Shown: positions 1 through 38,804 of the stretch, piece after piece | Position numbering within the stretch: position 1 is the stretch's first letter | How the letters are laid out: each line of letters starts with the position of its first letter | Source: Camelus bactrianus | Lineage: Eukaryota > Chordata > Mammalia > Artiodactyla > Camelidae | NCBI RefSeq assembly: GCF_048773025.1 | Contig: NC_133544.1 | Span: 73,693,001 to 73,757,000 of the forward strand | Direction of reading: 5' to 3' | DNA: 64,000 nucleotides | Notes under the pieces: generated by a model | What the model saw: only the letters and a program-made list of their open reading frames with translations | What the model was told of the DNA's origin: nothing | Databases searched by the model: none | Program-made: the position numbers and the translations under genes

Positions 1-1299
1 CTAATTTCATACATTTTCTTTGAACCCCTGAGGGTGCTGATAGTCAGTAGGAAAGTTAAAGAAGGCGGATACACTAGAGGTGAGGGGCCATGACAGGAGA
101 TTGACTACACTCAGGATTGAGCTGTTGTAAATTCTCTATTCCTGCTAAATTCTCTGCTTATTTATGGGATCCTCTTATCCACTTCTTGGTATTTTGCCAT
201 TAAAATACTAAGAACTTATTCAGCCCCATTAGAACCTATTCCTACGACTTCATGTGAAATGTATCCCAGCCAAACCTTAGCAAGGGCCTTTCCTCTAAAC
301 GTCTGTTAGCAGAACGATTAGGACGAATTTTTCTACTGTGTTGTTTCTGTACTTTTATGGTTGGGGTGAATGATCATCAATTAGTGGATGGAGATGTTTC
401 CACAAACTTACACTTACTGTGAACATGTTCCAACTGGAAGATCTCTCTCAAGAGAGGCTAAGAATTGATATTATGCTTATGAATTAGGGTCTAGAATTTA
501 GTCCTTGTCTTTGCTTTCTTCAATCTTATAAATCTGTTGTCTGGTTGTCATAAGCTATCATTTTTACAATGAAAATAAATGTATGAAATTTTAAAGTAGT
601 ATAACTAGACTGCAAACTATTTGGAAAATGGGAAAAAGAAGAAAAAGCACTGTTAATTCTACTATATCACCATAATAATTGGTTATATTTGGATAATTCC
701 CTTCCATCTAGACTTTTTTCTACTCATATTATCCCCCTCAGGTAATTATAGCGTATATTTGATTTATTTTAAACCTTACATTGTTCACTTTATATTATAC
801 TAACCTTCATAATGTAAACCTTTTTGTGGTTTGTGTTTGCCTGCCTTAGCCAGAAAAAAAGAACCATTTAAGGACAGTCTAATTTTTTAGACGTGCGAAG
901 TTATATGTATTTGTCTAGATAAGTATCTATCAACTGAAAACTTAGTTTAGTTTAAACCTGTTTAATATCTATTTAAAATCTGACAATTTTTTTTGTGGAC
1001 AAGTAATGAAGTTTAATTAACCAGTACTGGGAGTAACCTTCATGGACCAGCATTACTTCCAGGAGCTGACTGATCAAGTGTAAGAACCATGGGCCTCATG
1101 ACTGGCATGAAAATAGTTCAGATGTAGAGCCTATACAGTATCACCGACTTTAACATTCAAATTTAGCCTTCAGATGATGGAACCATTAATATTTAGTAGC
1201 TGTTATTTGCAATTGCATTTACATTGATGTCACTCATATTTAACATAGCTGCTTTACTTTTGTTTTGCCTACTATTTTTGCTTCCATAATATTTTTAAA

Positions 1300-1540
1300 A
1301 TAATAGCTAACACCTGAATACCAGCTATGTGTCAGACACTGTAATGATCACTTTACACAGATCATCTTTTTAAATCTTCACCAAAAAAGCCTATGAAGTA
1401 GATCTATTATCTTTATCTTACAAATTCAGAAACTGAGTTTTAGTGGGATTAGGTAACTTGCCTAAGGACACTCAGCAAATACACTTTGGGGCCAGAATTT
1501 GAATGCTGGAGTTCCCACTGCTCACCACTATTATAACCTG
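1300..1540 (-). repeat. MIR SINE fragment
   Basis: Reads like the antisense MIR consensus: a 'ctatgtgtcagacactgt' block, then 'gaagtagatctattat', an 'aaactgag' block and 'ggtaacttgcctaag'. Heavily diverged, as expected of a pre-eutherian SINE. Confidence 0.7.
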
Positions 1541-2269
1541 CTCTGAACAGAATTTTCTTTTTGCTGTAAATACATTGGTTACCATGAAAGTCTGATTAAA
1601 ATATGCCAAAGAAAATTACAAGGTTTATCAAAGTTTTAATAAAAGTACAGTAATAAACTTGAGTGTAATTCATAAAGCAACTTACATTGTGATTAACTTT
1701 AAGAGAAGGAATAAGGCAGGAAACTAACTGGGTAGGATATTTTAATGCAAAATCCTTACTCTCCAGTATAAAAAGAATTAATATTGTATAAAACCATTCT
1801 CATATTGGTCTTGTCAGGAATTGATGATTTACTGTTTCTTCATTACTTCCTAAGGTTCTCTCCATTTTATCAATAAAGACATATGGATCTCCTGTTGATT
1901 AAGTCTAAGTCATTTTTTCTTTGTATTCTTTCTTCCTAATATTACTATTTTCATTTTCTAAATTAATATAAATATTTTCAGGTTCTGTATTTTTATAAAA
2001 TAACTGAAAACCATGATTATTCTGGTCTTTCTAGCTCTTCCTTCAATGTAACTGCCTTTGAGTATGTGGAAGAGATAAGATTTCACGGTTTTATTGTAGA
2101 AGGTATCTAAAATTTTGAAATGAGCTATCGGGTAAGATGCTTAGCCTACTTTCTGATATTCAGCATTTCTCATATCATCTTATTTATTGTGAGGAGGTGC
2201 ATCCAACAGTAAGACTATTTATCAGACCTATCCCTTGGTTTCAGAATAGATCCAGGCTTGAATAATAAA

Positions 2270-2420
2270 TCTGCTCTTTACTGACTCCGTCACCTCAGGC
2301 AAGTTACTTACTTAAACTGAGCCTTAGTATCCCCACCTGCAAAGTGATACAACAGAGATAATGACATATATAAATACTTGGTAGTGTATATGACACGTAG
2401 TACATACTCAATGATCATTT
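2270..2420 (+). repeat. MIR SINE fragment
   Basis: Sense MIR core: 'caggcaagttacttac', 'tgagccttagtatcccc' and 'acctgcaaagtgatac' in the expected order. Confidence 0.7.
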
Positions 2421-3520
2421 CTTCCTCTCCTCTCCCTCCAGGGTTTATAATAGAAAAGAAATTAAGAAAAAAGGTAAATGAGGAGTCTTCTAGTAAGCCC
2501 AGATGAACCATAGGAAGGGAAACAGGGTGCAAAAACATGGAGAAAAGTCTTGCATTTTCATCTCAGAGGCACGCAGTATATTAAGTTCACAAGAGCATTG
2601 GGAAAATGACACACATATTTAATCTACTAGGTTATAGTAAGTTTAATGGGATCTTTGTGTCAAATGACGTTTCGTTTTCCTTTCTCTCCCCCTTCTCTAA
2701 TTCCCTTTTGCTAACATTCTAGATAGCTTTTCCTGACTCCATGAAAAAACTTCTGGAGGTAGCAGTAAATATGAATAAAGCTATGTGGCTAGTTCTAAGT
2801 TGCACCCTGCCTGATGCTTCTGAGCAGTTTAGTAAAGGCTGAAAGAGCCCGAGGAGCATTATTCTTTGTCTCTCTTTGGTCTTCCTCTTACAATTCTGCA
2901 TTGTCTGTCTTACTCCCATTTACTTGTAATCATGTGCTCCACACCCTCAGAAGTCCAGAGTAGAAAAGTCCTAGGCAGCTCTGTCCTGATACCAGCATGC
3001 CAAACATGTGAGAATTTTATAGAAGCCTGTTTTTTGTCTTGTGTGCTGTCTACTAAGGGAGGGGAAAAACAGAAGTACTAGGCAGCACTGTGAGTTCACT
3101 GAAAGGGTGTGTCCTTCAAAATGACACCATTGTCATACCAGGAGTGATGCTTCATAACCAATTCCCAGCTGTATCTGCTTGTTTTGATAATTATGGGCAG
3201 GACTCCTGGAATCTTCAAGTTTGATGGAAGTTAGTTTTGCCTTCAAGCCTCTCTCTGGACTTACATGGAGTTTTGTTCATATTTACCAGAAGGATAGAAA
3301 ATATTGACTTGTAATTGGCATGACTCACCTAAAGGAGTAGAATTACGTAATTGTACAATTTGAGAGATCCAGGCTTCTTTACTCACAAAATATCTTCCTC
3401 CTCATGGGATACTATATTGGAAAACCTGACTAGCAATGTCATTTCCAGGCACTAATTGATTCATGTATATTACTTTTCTTAACACTTTCTGCTCTATGGG
3501 GCATTTAGAAGTTTTACATG

Positions 3521-3560
3521 AGAGGAATAGATAACTTTGTAGAGGGATAGATAACTTTGG
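3521..3560 (+). repeat. 20-bp tandem duplication
   Basis: Two adjacent 20-bp units (3521-3540 and 3541-3560), both containing 'atagataactttg', differ at two positions. Probably a local slippage product. Confidence 0.85.
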
Positions 3561-3950
3561 AGCACACTGCCTGGAAGAACAGTCTTCGAAAAGTACTTTG
3601 TTGGGGCTCTAGGAAGTGATGGAGAAGCACAAGGCTGCCTGAGCAGGAAGATGGGGTATTATAGAAAGAAACGGTGTACGAAAAAGATGAGAGGGTGCAA
3701 AGTGACTTCTTTTCTTTTTATAATTGTAACTGTGGAAGACTGACAAAAGAGAAACTGTAGTATGAACTTATGTGTGATTAAAGCTGAAGGCTTATAAAAA
3801 TCACCAAAGTAATAAAGCATATGGTTCTATTTATGCTTATGTCTAATGAATGGTCAGTTCTTAATTCAAGAAAGACCTTTATGTCTTCGATATATATCTT
3901 AGTATATGAACCTTTTGCCAGAGCCACAGTCCTACTGTGGCAAGCAAGTT

Positions 3951-3986
3951 ATGAGATTAAATTTGCATATGAGATTAAATTTGCAA
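3951..3986 (+). repeat. 18-bp tandem duplication
   Basis: The unit 'atgagattaaatttgca' plus one base occurs back to back at 3951-3968 and 3969-3986, with one difference. The near-identity implies a recent local duplication. Confidence 0.9.
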
Positions 3987-4551
3987 CTTTTGGCAATTTA
4001 ATAATTTTAGTATTAATAATAATTAATAATAATTTTGTGAGCATTAATGGCTTTAATCAAAGCTCAGAATCTTAATTAAACTCCAAAACAGCCATGACAA
4101 TAGAATTATAAACAGGACTCTAAATGTAATAATGGCTTCCTGTCTTGGGAGTGTTGTATTGATGCTTTTTGTTTAGATGGTTCTACTAAAAGTTTTGGTT
4201 AGCTATAGATATGACTAAAAATTTTGATCTGTGTGTGACTGGCAGGCCATTCCAGATCATATATGTGTGATGGCAGTTTTCAGTTTGTGGTTCGAATGGT
4301 TATTTGTAGGCTTTGTGCTACTATTACATGTAGCTTTGTTTTTAAGATCCACTTAAATACTTTGACAGTACACCTTGTTTTTCTGCTTATTTGTTCATTC
4401 AACATACATTTACTGAAGTACCAACTGTCAGATCCTTTTAAGTATTAGAGATGCAAAAATGTAACAAAATCTTTGCTTTCTAAGAGTTCAGTCCAGTACA
4501 TTCACAGTTAACAAGGCTCCCTGCTTATCAGTGAGTGTACTCCATGGCAGT

Positions 4552-4772
4552 GTGCTCAACCTTAGCACTTTGACATTTTGGGTCAGATAATTCTTTGTTG
4601 GGGGGTGGGACTGTCCCGAGGCGCGTTATAGGATGTTTAGCAGCATCCCTGGCCTCTACCAACAAGATATCAGTAACACTGCTCCCCTTTACCCCCAACT
4701 CGTGACAACCAAAGCATTCTCCAGACGTTGCCAGATGTCCCCAGGGAATAAATCCAGAATGTGAACCACACT
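4552..4772 (+). mobile_element. MER20 (hAT-Charlie) DNA transposon copy
   Basis: Matches the recalled MER20 order: 'ctcaacc' end, 'ataattctttgttg', 'aggatgtttagcagcatcc', 'ggcctctacc', 'tgacaacca', then 'gttgccagatgtcccc'. Nonautonomous and with no coding capacity. Confidence 0.85.
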
Positions 4773-5499
4773 TTTGTATATGTCATAGACAAAAGGCTTT
4801 GGTAAAATTAGTTTTTAAAAATTTAATACAAAGCTAGCAAATGTAATGAAAAGAAAACAACCTAAATCAGTCACACAGTGCTTATTACTCCACATGACTG
4901 TTCAAAGAGCAATACTATGTAACAGTATATCACTGTTGATGATTAGAAGGCAGGACTCAAGGAATCTTCACCTACTAAATGTTTTGTCTTAGTTTGAATA
5001 TCTACGAGATAGATCACTTTCTGAGTTACTATGAGTGACTAAGTTACTATGTATAGGAGAATAATTACAATTTCTTAGGGACTTCACTACAACAGCAAAC
5101 AATGCTGTTGGAAAGGGAGAGTCTACTATTAATAAAAACCTTAGTTCTTTTCTGAGTTCTTTCTATCAACACTGTCCTTTTCTTGTTAAGAATGAAAATA
5201 CTTCATTATCTCCAATGAATAGCATGGACAACTGGCACATTTTTAGAATGTATCCTGCTTTCTGCAGGCACATGACTTTGGATTTTGTTACCTTACTGAT
5301 TGAACACTACCTAGCTTAGACTTCTTCACCTTGTTGCTTTTCTATATTGAAACAACGTACAAAGAACATTATACAACCTGGAATTCATTTTAATAGCTTC
5401 TTGAAGCTTGTCTTCTGGTAGTGCCTTCCTTTTCAAAGTAGAGAGACCACTTTCCTTTTAGAAACAATGCTTAACTGAAAGTCCTGAAACCTGAGTTTT

Positions 5500-5575
5500 A
5501 GCTTCACCTCTGGTACTAACTAGCATTTAAGCATTTATTTACCATCTCTCAGCCTTAATTTCTTCACATGTAAGA
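5500..5575 (+). repeat. MIR fragment
   Basis: Short diverged MIR core ('taccatctctcagcctta', then 'tcttcacatgtaa'), just upstream of a tetranucleotide repeat. Confidence 0.5.
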
Positions 5576-5632
5576 TAGATAGGTAGATAGGTAGGTAGGT
5601 AGGTAGGTGGATACATAGATACACAGATAAAG
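5573..5632 (+). repeat. (GATA)/(GGTA) tetranucleotide repeat
   Basis: Runs of 'gata' and 'ggta' units followed by 'gatacatagatacaca'. It lies about 100 bp before the first SNAP23 coding exon and is likely length-polymorphic. Confidence 0.9.
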
Positions 5633-5775
5633 ACAGGCTATTTTATCCTGTTTTCCAGATAAGCACCCTAAATTCGATAGACACTCTTTGCTCAAACAAA
5701 CTTGTTTTTTATATCTTTATTCTTACAGGATATCCACATTTCAGTTTCTGTGCCTAACCAGAGTTTTGATTCATC

Positions 5776-17782
<12,007 letters not shown>

Positions 17783-19180
17783 AGCTGCTGCTGTACTGCT
17801 TTATCATTTATTCATTTCCCTAGCTCCTCCTTCAAAGTCATTACCTTTCCACAGTTTGAAATGTTGGTTCCACATTATTCTAATCGAGAGGTGATATGGA
17901 AGAAGATCTAAGAGTAACAGCCTCCCCCTGTTTTTTAAATTTTCTCTTTTTCCCTTGAGGGTAGACTGCTGCTTAGTCTTGGAAAATACTGGAGTATTTT
18001 CTTTCTCAGTTCATACTCTTAGATTGGTATTCAGTTATCATATATAGTATTGTTTTTCATCCTCTCCATTTACTTTAGCAGATTCTTCTGCTTTCAAGAT
18101 TTGCAAGCATTCCCAAAGACAGCTATGTAAAAGGAAGCTGGGGGTGGTGGGGGCAAGCACAAGGAGGAGAGGCAAGAGATAAAGAGGTTGTTACCTCAGT
18201 AAAACCTGCAGACCATAAAGCAAAAAGTTGCATGACCACAGTGAACATCTAGTTGGGTTTAGTTAGTATTTAAGTTGCAGTTATTGCCAATTTAGGCTAA
18301 TGCTTGGTTTTGGAGCTTTTATAGACAATATTTTTGTTATACATCACAACTTTGCAACCTCTGCTCCAAAGGAAAATAGAATGAGTTTTCTCAAAGTGAG
18401 CTTAATTTCTGAACTCTTGGTGATTCATATATGTATATAGATCTGTGATCCCATTTCATATTGCACCATATAGGAACACGTGGTATAAATGAATGGCTGT
18501 TTATTTTCATATTAGTAGTAGTATAGTCCCATTTCAGGCCTGTTAACCTCATAAATTTGCTGTTAGTCTTTGAAGAAAAAAATATGTAAATATGTATATA
18601 TAACATGAGAATTTCTCTCTAAGGCAGGGCTTAAAATTTTTTGAAAAAGTTTGACAAGGTATATCATGTGAATTCAGATTTACCTCAATGCCAAGAATTA
18701 TGTTTAGATAGGAGAAAAGAAACTTGATCTCAGGTAGAAGATAGTTAAGTTGCTTTGAGTTTTATGTAGCTTTAGACTTTTTAAAAAAAACTAGAATTTA
18801 TTCTGTTTAAAAATGATTTAGAAAATTATGCCTTTGGTTTACCTATTGATGATTGCACTATCATTCTCTTAGCCTTTTGTATTGAACTTCCAGAATCACA
18901 TTTATTTAGGTCCTGAAGAGTGTTACAAGAATCTAGTGTTTGTCACCTTTATTTAAAAACTAACTTCTGCACACTTCTAAGCTATTAATGTGGATTGGTT
19001 TGACGAATAACCACTGTTTGATCCTTACAGTTAAATTTTGTAACTAACTAATGGAATTGTTCTTTCAAATAGGCAATGTACTTCTGTTACTACTTTGGGG
19101 GGGAGGGCGGGTTAGGGATCAGTAATTTCATCAGCTCTTATTTGACAAACTGAATAAAGCAAAGATCCATAAATCAAAAA
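17783..19180 (+). other. SNAP23: SNAP23 3'UTR
   Basis: About 1.4 kb of AU-rich sequence follows the stop without a splice signal I would trust. The end is set by the AATAAA at 19153. The exact cleavage site is inferred. Confidence 0.7.
19153..19158 (+). terminator. SNAP23: SNAP23 polyadenylation signal AATAAA
   Basis: Canonical AATAAA about 1.37 kb after the stop codon. It is the first clear signal in the AT-rich tail, and a G-rich stretch lies just upstream (19100-19115). Confidence 0.65.
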
Positions 19181-19599
19181 GTACTCCAATGAAGAGCTGC
19201 CTTTAGCACCTTTCCCATTTTTGTTGGAAATACTAACAGGACTTTTCCCTTCAGTGATTTGTTATGAGGTTCATTTTAATCATTACTAATCTTTTATTCA
19301 TTTGAGCTTAAATACACTAGCAACTGAAAGGATAATGTTTAAGAATGAAAACTTCAGCCCACTTACTGGAGAACTTTCAAAGGCTTAAAAGGAAAATACT
19401 TAAAGGGAGATTTAGTTAGGCCCTCAGTAGTAGAAATGTCTCATTCCAAAAGAAGTAGTTTGGGGTCTATTCTGTACTTAAATGCCCTCCTAAAAGCACT
19501 AAAAAAAAATTTTAACACTGTTATGGCTAAAGAAAGTAGTTCTGAGGATACAATATTTTGCTCCAACAGTATAATTGTTTAGAAGTGTTTAAGGCACCA

Positions 19600-19805
19600 A
19601 ATTGTCTGGATTTACACTATAGCTCTGCCACTTGCTAGCTAAATGCTGTAAATCCATTTCTGTGCCTCAGTTCCTTGTATGTAAATAGAGATTACTGATT
19701 CCTACCTCATAGAATTGTTGTGAAGACTCAACGTGGTAGTGCATGTAAAGCTCTTAAGAGTAGTGCCCAGCAAATATAAGAGCTTACTAAATGATACTAC
19801 TATTC
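19600..19805 (+). repeat. MIR SINE
   Basis: Good sense MIR: 'agctctgccacttgctagct', 'tgtgcctcagttccttgtat', 'ctacctcatagaattgttgt' and 'gtagtgcccagcaaatataa'. Confidence 0.85.
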
Positions 19806-20134
19806 TCTCTAGAGTGGCACTCTTTTTGGGTCAAAGATCTCTGTGAATTTGATGAAAGACAACATAGCCTATCTCCTCAGGGAAATGGACACACAAACAC
19901 ACACACACATAAATCACACTTAAGTGGGTCTTGAAAGCCCATCCTTGGATCCCAGGTTACAAACTTTTTCAAAGCTTCTGTGACTGAGAAAAGAGGAATG
20001 AGAACATAGAAATTAGGTTCATATTACACTAGAAATAGAAGCTGTTGACTTAAAGCTTTCTCTAATTTTCTCCTATAACATTATCTGGAAACTTGTTTCT
20101 ATTACTTTTGAAAGTAGTAACTGAAGTGGTTAGC

Positions 20135-20240
20135 ACAAGCTCTAGAGTCTGACCATCTGGTTTCAAATTTTGATTCAGTCATTTACTAGTTTTATGACCT
20201 TGAGCATAAAACTGACCTATAATTAAGGAGTTTAAATACG
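20135..20240 (+). repeat. MIR fragment
   Basis: Partial sense MIR: 'ctctagagtctgaccatctg' and 'catttactagttttatgacc'. Confidence 0.6.
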
Positions 20241-20470
20241 TATCCTCCACTGAACTTAATTTTTTTTTAACAATAAGCTCCCTCTTCAAGTTTCCAGTCT
20301 CATAATGACAATGATCTTTATCCCCTGTAGTTGTGCCTGTTTTGTTACCACACTTCAACTCTAGATCTTTTCATGTCATGTGTGGATTATGACTCGCCCC
20401 TTAAGCTTTTACTTCCCAGACGTCTTGTACTCAATTGCACTTAGAATTCGTTTCTTTAAATGCTGTTCTT

Positions 20471-20597
20471 CCACCTATTTTATTTTGAGGGGGTGGGTAA
20501 TTAGGTTTCTTTCTTTATTTAATGGAGGTACTGGTGATTGAACCTAGGACCTCGCATTCACACTAAGCACACGCTCTACCACTGAGCTATACCCATT
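20471..20597 (-). mobile_element. Camelid Vic-1-type SINE, antisense, with target-site duplication
   Basis: Reverse complement of the Vic-1 head: 'tactggtgattgaacctagg', 'cgctctaccactgagctata'. A 13-bp flank at 20458-20470 (aaatgctgttctt) recurs at 20598-20610 with one mismatch, which marks a retroposition target-site duplication. Confidence 0.88.
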
Positions 20598-20804
20598 AAA
20601 TGCTATTCTTTAGGTTACCCTCTTACTAAAATTCTATGTTATCTCAATTACATTCCTAATCATAATTATATTCCTAAGGTTGATATTCAAACTCCTTATT
20701 CTTTAGTCATTTGTTTTTCACCCTATTAATATAGTATTTGCTCCAAGCCTTCCGTTTCTGTACAGCTTGCTAAATTCTATTTTAATGTCTTACAGGTGAA
20801 ATAA

Positions 20805-21045
20805 ATGGCACCATTTATTGAGTGCGTACTCTGTCATGGGCACTGTGCCAAATTATTTTATGTATCTTTTCACCAAATCCTCATAATATATCTGAGAGGT
20901 AGGAGGTATTCCTCATGTTACAGATGAGAGTAAATTGTTCAAATTCATAAAGCTAGTGAATGATGAACTTTGGATTCAAACCAGGATCTTTCTGACTCCA
21001 AGGCCCATGATCTTACTCAGTATACTACACACTTCCAGCCGAGCT
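20805..21045 (-). repeat. MIR SINE
   Basis: Antisense MIR of nearly full length: 'catttattgagtgcgtactc', 'gaggtaggaggtattcctca', 'tacagatgagag' and 'ttcaaaccagga'. Confidence 0.85.
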
Positions 21046-21179
21046 CTAAAAGAAGGTAGGTGAGTTAGGGCTGGTGACACCAGAATCTTGTTCTCCAGAC
21101 CACAAGTTAGTCCACTTTGTTAGCTCATATTTAAGTCTAAATACTTGTGTTCTGTATCTTTGGGACTTCATTTAGTCCC

Positions 21180-21480
21180 TGCCCTCAAGTAGCTCAGTCT
21201 AGCAAGAGAGAGATGAATATAGAATATGCTACTGTTAACAGATGGAGCTGTTAATTCGGCTTAGACTTCTCAAGAAGAGACTTAGACATAGGGAAGGAGC
21301 CTGTTAGTAAGAGAGGGCATTCCTGACTGAGCAAACAATGTAAATACAAGTAAAGGAGAGAGACATTGCACTCTAGGTTTAAGGAGTAGAATAATCTCGT
21401 ATGACTGGACTGGCAAATGAGAGCCAGAGGGTAACTGGAAATAAGGCTGGGTCCAAATTGTAAAAGTGACTGAAGTCAGC
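21180..21480 (+). repeat. old dispersed repeat, family uncertain
   Basis: Opens 'ctgccctcaagtagctcagt' and continues with 'gagggcattcctgactgag' and 'gactggactggcaaatgaga'. It shares its plan with 35640-36180. Not named. Confidence 0.4.
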
Positions 21481-22149
21481 AGTCACTGATTCTCATAAGG
21501 GTGGGGATTTTTGAAACTCCAATTAATAGTTAAAGAGCTGGGGACATTTAAGTTGTTTGATTTGTAAGTTCTGATGTATTAATGATAAGAACTGACAAAA
21601 TATTTAGAGAAATGTTCATTGTTCAGTAGATCAATAAGATTAATTAAAGCTTATTAAAAAACAAAACTCAATTGATAATGATAAACTGGCACCCCCATCC
21701 CTCCCAAATTGAGAAACAGAGAATAACATGGGAAAAAAGAATCCCTAGACCAGATTTAAGGCGAGAGAGGCTTTTTTCATATAAACACTATGTTCCTGGG
21801 GGCTCTTGAGTTCATGGTTAAACTAGGTTTGTAAAACGAGAACTAACTATACATGATAAATAGTAGCCCCTTGGCTAAAACAAAACTTCAGAAAACAACA
21901 GAGTGCTAGATTTCTAAATGTTCATGTCAATATCTGAAATCATCTATCTTTATACCTTCAGTTTCTCTTAATAAGCATGATTTCAGGGCCACAAAAATGT
22001 TTATCAGTCACATGAAGGCATTTCAGTACTCTTACAACCTGAACAAGACCATGAAACATTTCTTCCTAATCAGTTTACTTTCAAACAAAGGGCCATTTAC
22101 AGGTTAAAGTTCTCCTGTCTTCTTTCTTTAAAGTATTAACATTTCTTCC

Positions 22150-23069
22150 AGCCAAAGTTCATTTAAAAATCTTTATTTAGTATATCCTCTCATTCAGAGA
22201 ATAAATTTGATAAACATAGGTAGTTATAAAATATTGTAGCAGTAGTTTTTTTATAGGTAACTTAATTATTAGAGTTTTAAATACAAAAAGGGAAATGGAT
22301 CACCAGAAATAAAGACATTGTTTCTAACAAAGTTTCAGGAAAATCTTGATTATTAAAACCCTTGTATCTCACAAGTTTTGCATATACAGTTTTAGCTCTT
22401 CAGAGCCCTCTATCAGTAAGGCACCTGCAATAGTAAAAATAAAAATTTGCTACTGCAGCCTTGGGGGAACATCTTAGTATTGTGTTGTTGCTTCTCTGAC
22501 AAAGTACACTTTTAATCAAGACAGTCATATATTTATGTACATCCTAAATTCCAAGTATAAACATTGCAATTGAACTGACAGACTGGAATAAAATCATAAA
22601 CCTTTAGATTAACCATAGAAGCCTCTCATGAATTTCTTGAATTTCATAAAAATATGAAATGTTTGTTAACACAGAGGTGGAACGGCAACTGACTTTATGA
22701 AAGCTTATACACTGAAACACGAAATTTCAAGCTGTAGTGGAGCTATTCTGGTACCAGGCAGCATCCCCTCCCTGTATAAACAGCAGCTAGCTACTGGGTT
22801 CCTTAAAGCCAAACTAATGATGGTTTTGAAGATCAGCATTGTCCTTTGCCCTATCCATGACTCAAAATGGAAGACCTCCTGTCTCTCGATTCCTTTTAGC
22901 TTATTTGAGATGAGCCCTGGAAAGGAAAGAGATCACTGAGTGAAATACAATCTCCTGGAGTATCGTCTCCTTACTGCAGATATCCTTGACAACAGGAGTC
23001 TTTGATTCAGCCAGATTGTGACAGGTTCCAAGTCAGGGTCCTATAAGGTTCCCACACTCCTGGAGAGCA
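22150..23069 (-). other. LRRC57: LRRC57 3'UTR (inferred)
   Basis: Sequence after the LRRC57 stop down to a minus-strand AATAAA at 22177-22172. No ORF or repeat of note. The extent is inferred from that signal only. Confidence 0.5.
22172..22177 (-). terminator. LRRC57: candidate LRRC57 polyadenylation signal
   Basis: TTTATT on the plus strand reads AATAAA on the minus strand, about 0.9 kb after the stop. Other sites further left cannot be excluded. Confidence 0.45.
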
Positions 23070-27372
<4,303 letters not shown>

Positions 27373-27432
27373 TCGAGCCGCGCGGTGCGTTCCACTCACT
27401 CTCCGCGCCATCGGAGAAGGTGGCTTCCAGCC

Positions 27433-37200
<9,768 letters not shown>

Positions 37201-37699
37201 TTATCAGCTGTATATTTTTGAATTTTATGTAGTCCTGTGAAGTTCATTTTTAGTCAGTTATAACATGAATATTTATAGACTTTGCTGCTGACAATACTGA
37301 AAGAGCCCTTTTTATATTGAAATACTGATTCCAAGTTCATTAAGACCAACTGAATTTTCCTTTGTTTTTCATATATTTTCATTCCACTTTTCAGTAAAAT
37401 TCAAATATAACTGATAATTTATTAATGTGAGCTCATTAACCATATCTTAAGCAGCAGTCTTTATTATGCAGTTTAAAAAAAAAAGTTTGTTTCTGAATTA
37501 GGAGAGTCTTGAATCTGAAAGTATGTTGATTATTTCTGTGGACTGTTACTAAGTGTGCAAAAAAGAGTCACAAAGCAGACCTGGCTGCTGTCCTGTGAAA
37601 GGCCTGGTTGGCTGTCATCTGGGAACTTAGATTTCAAGAGGGTTTCCTCCACTCTCACTGTTAAAGAGTTGCTTGCTGTGACTGAGGTGTTTGCATGGT

Positions 37700-38089
37700 T
37701 TGGTTTGTACTGAACATCTGTTTTCACCCTGGGAGTCTAGAATTTTGGTACATGCTAGGCAGAAGGTACCTATGTGACTAGCCTGCAGTAATTACCCTAG
37801 CACTGCAACTTGAGTGAGCTTTTGTGGTAGACAACAATTTCACACATGTCACAACTCAGTTGCTGGGAAAATTAAGCACATCCTGTTGGATTTCACTGGC
37901 AGAGGACTCTGGAAGCTTGTACCTGGTGTCTGCCAGACTTCGCCCCCATACACCTTTTTCCCCTTTGCTCTTTTTGCTTTGTATGCTTTTGCTGTAATAT
38001 ATCATAGCCATGAGAACAAAAATACACAGGATTCCTCCAAGCATATCATCAGACCCAGGGCAGGAGGCGGTCTTGGGGACCCTGACACA
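37700..38089 (+). mobile_element. old solo-LTR-like fossil (endogenous retrovirus, family uncertain)
   Basis: Phrases such as 'tgggaaaattaagcacatcc', 'cgcccccatacacc', 'gctgtaatatatcatagcca' and an end 'cttggggaccctgacaca' resemble the 3' half of an ancient mammalian LTR. No internal viral region is seen. Diverged and broken, probably older than the camelid lineage. Confidence 0.5.
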
Positions 38090-38789
38090 CTAAGCAGTTC
38101 CTGAGGGTGTTCATTGACAGCCTTAGGAATAGGCAAAGAAGAAAAGTAGATCAAAGCAAAGAAAAAGGCACATTATGGTAAAACTTTCAGAGGTTTTATC
38201 TTAGAAATTGCTCAGATATTTTACCTATCTGAGGTTATTATGCATATAAAAGGGACTGGTATACTAACACTTTATCTCAGATTGTATTCTTTTGTATCAG
38301 TGGTACAACTATCACTGGCTTATTTTCAGACTTGGGGTTCTCTTTTCTTTAAAATGTATGCTTCATTACTTTTATACTGTTGCATTCTCTGTATAACCAG
38401 CGTTCACTCATCTTTGTATTCATCACACACTTTAACACATGAAGAGCCTCAACACAGTGGATGAGTTAAGTTGTTGTTCATAAGGAAGCAGGATCATCAC
38501 CAAAAACTGTCCTGCTAAAACATGTTTTGAAGTCTATTTTGCTGACTTTTGCAAATGGGATATAGAAGAGTGGTCCTAATTTCCTGAATATTGCCTAGAC
38601 ACTTTAAGCAAAACTTTTAGTTGTATTCATTAGAATCTGTTGAAGCCCAGCCTTGATTTCAGACATCCTGCAAAGCTTTTTCTTCATTTGATTTCATGAT
38701 TTTCTTCATGATTTCTTGATATCTTGTCATTAATATTGGTAAGTCTGGTTGTTTTTTGTTTTATTTTGGGGTTATTTTGTCTTTTTCAA

Positions 38790-38804
38790 AATAAAAAAAA
38801 TAAA
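38790..38804 (+). terminator. HAUS2: HAUS2 polyadenylation signals (two AATAAA)
   Basis: AATAAA at 38790-38795 and again at 38799-38804, followed within 60 bp by T/G-rich sequence. These are the first canonical signals after the HAUS2 stop. Confidence 0.6.

Larger units (their letters stand above)
1..5728 (+). other. SNAP23: SNAP23 5' intron (noncoding) with old repeats
   Basis: No coding exon or CpG island is visible here. The first SNAP23 exon in the window opens with a splice acceptor at 5727-5728, so this stretch should be intron between an unseen upstream promoter exon and exon 2. It is AT-rich and holds MIR fragments, a MER20 copy, two short tandem duplications and a tetranucleotide repeat, listed separately. 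Short open frames have no recognisable similarity. Confidence 0.7.
19181..22150. other. SNAP23-LRRC57 tail-to-tail intergenic region
   Basis: No gene is supported. It holds MIR fragments, one camelid SINE and an old dispersed repeat, listed separately. Confidence 0.75.

Noticed and set aside
22697-22939. 80-codon plus-strand frame near the LRRC57 3' end
   Set aside because: It lies antisense to the LRRC57 3'UTR, with no similarity, splice sites or codon bias.
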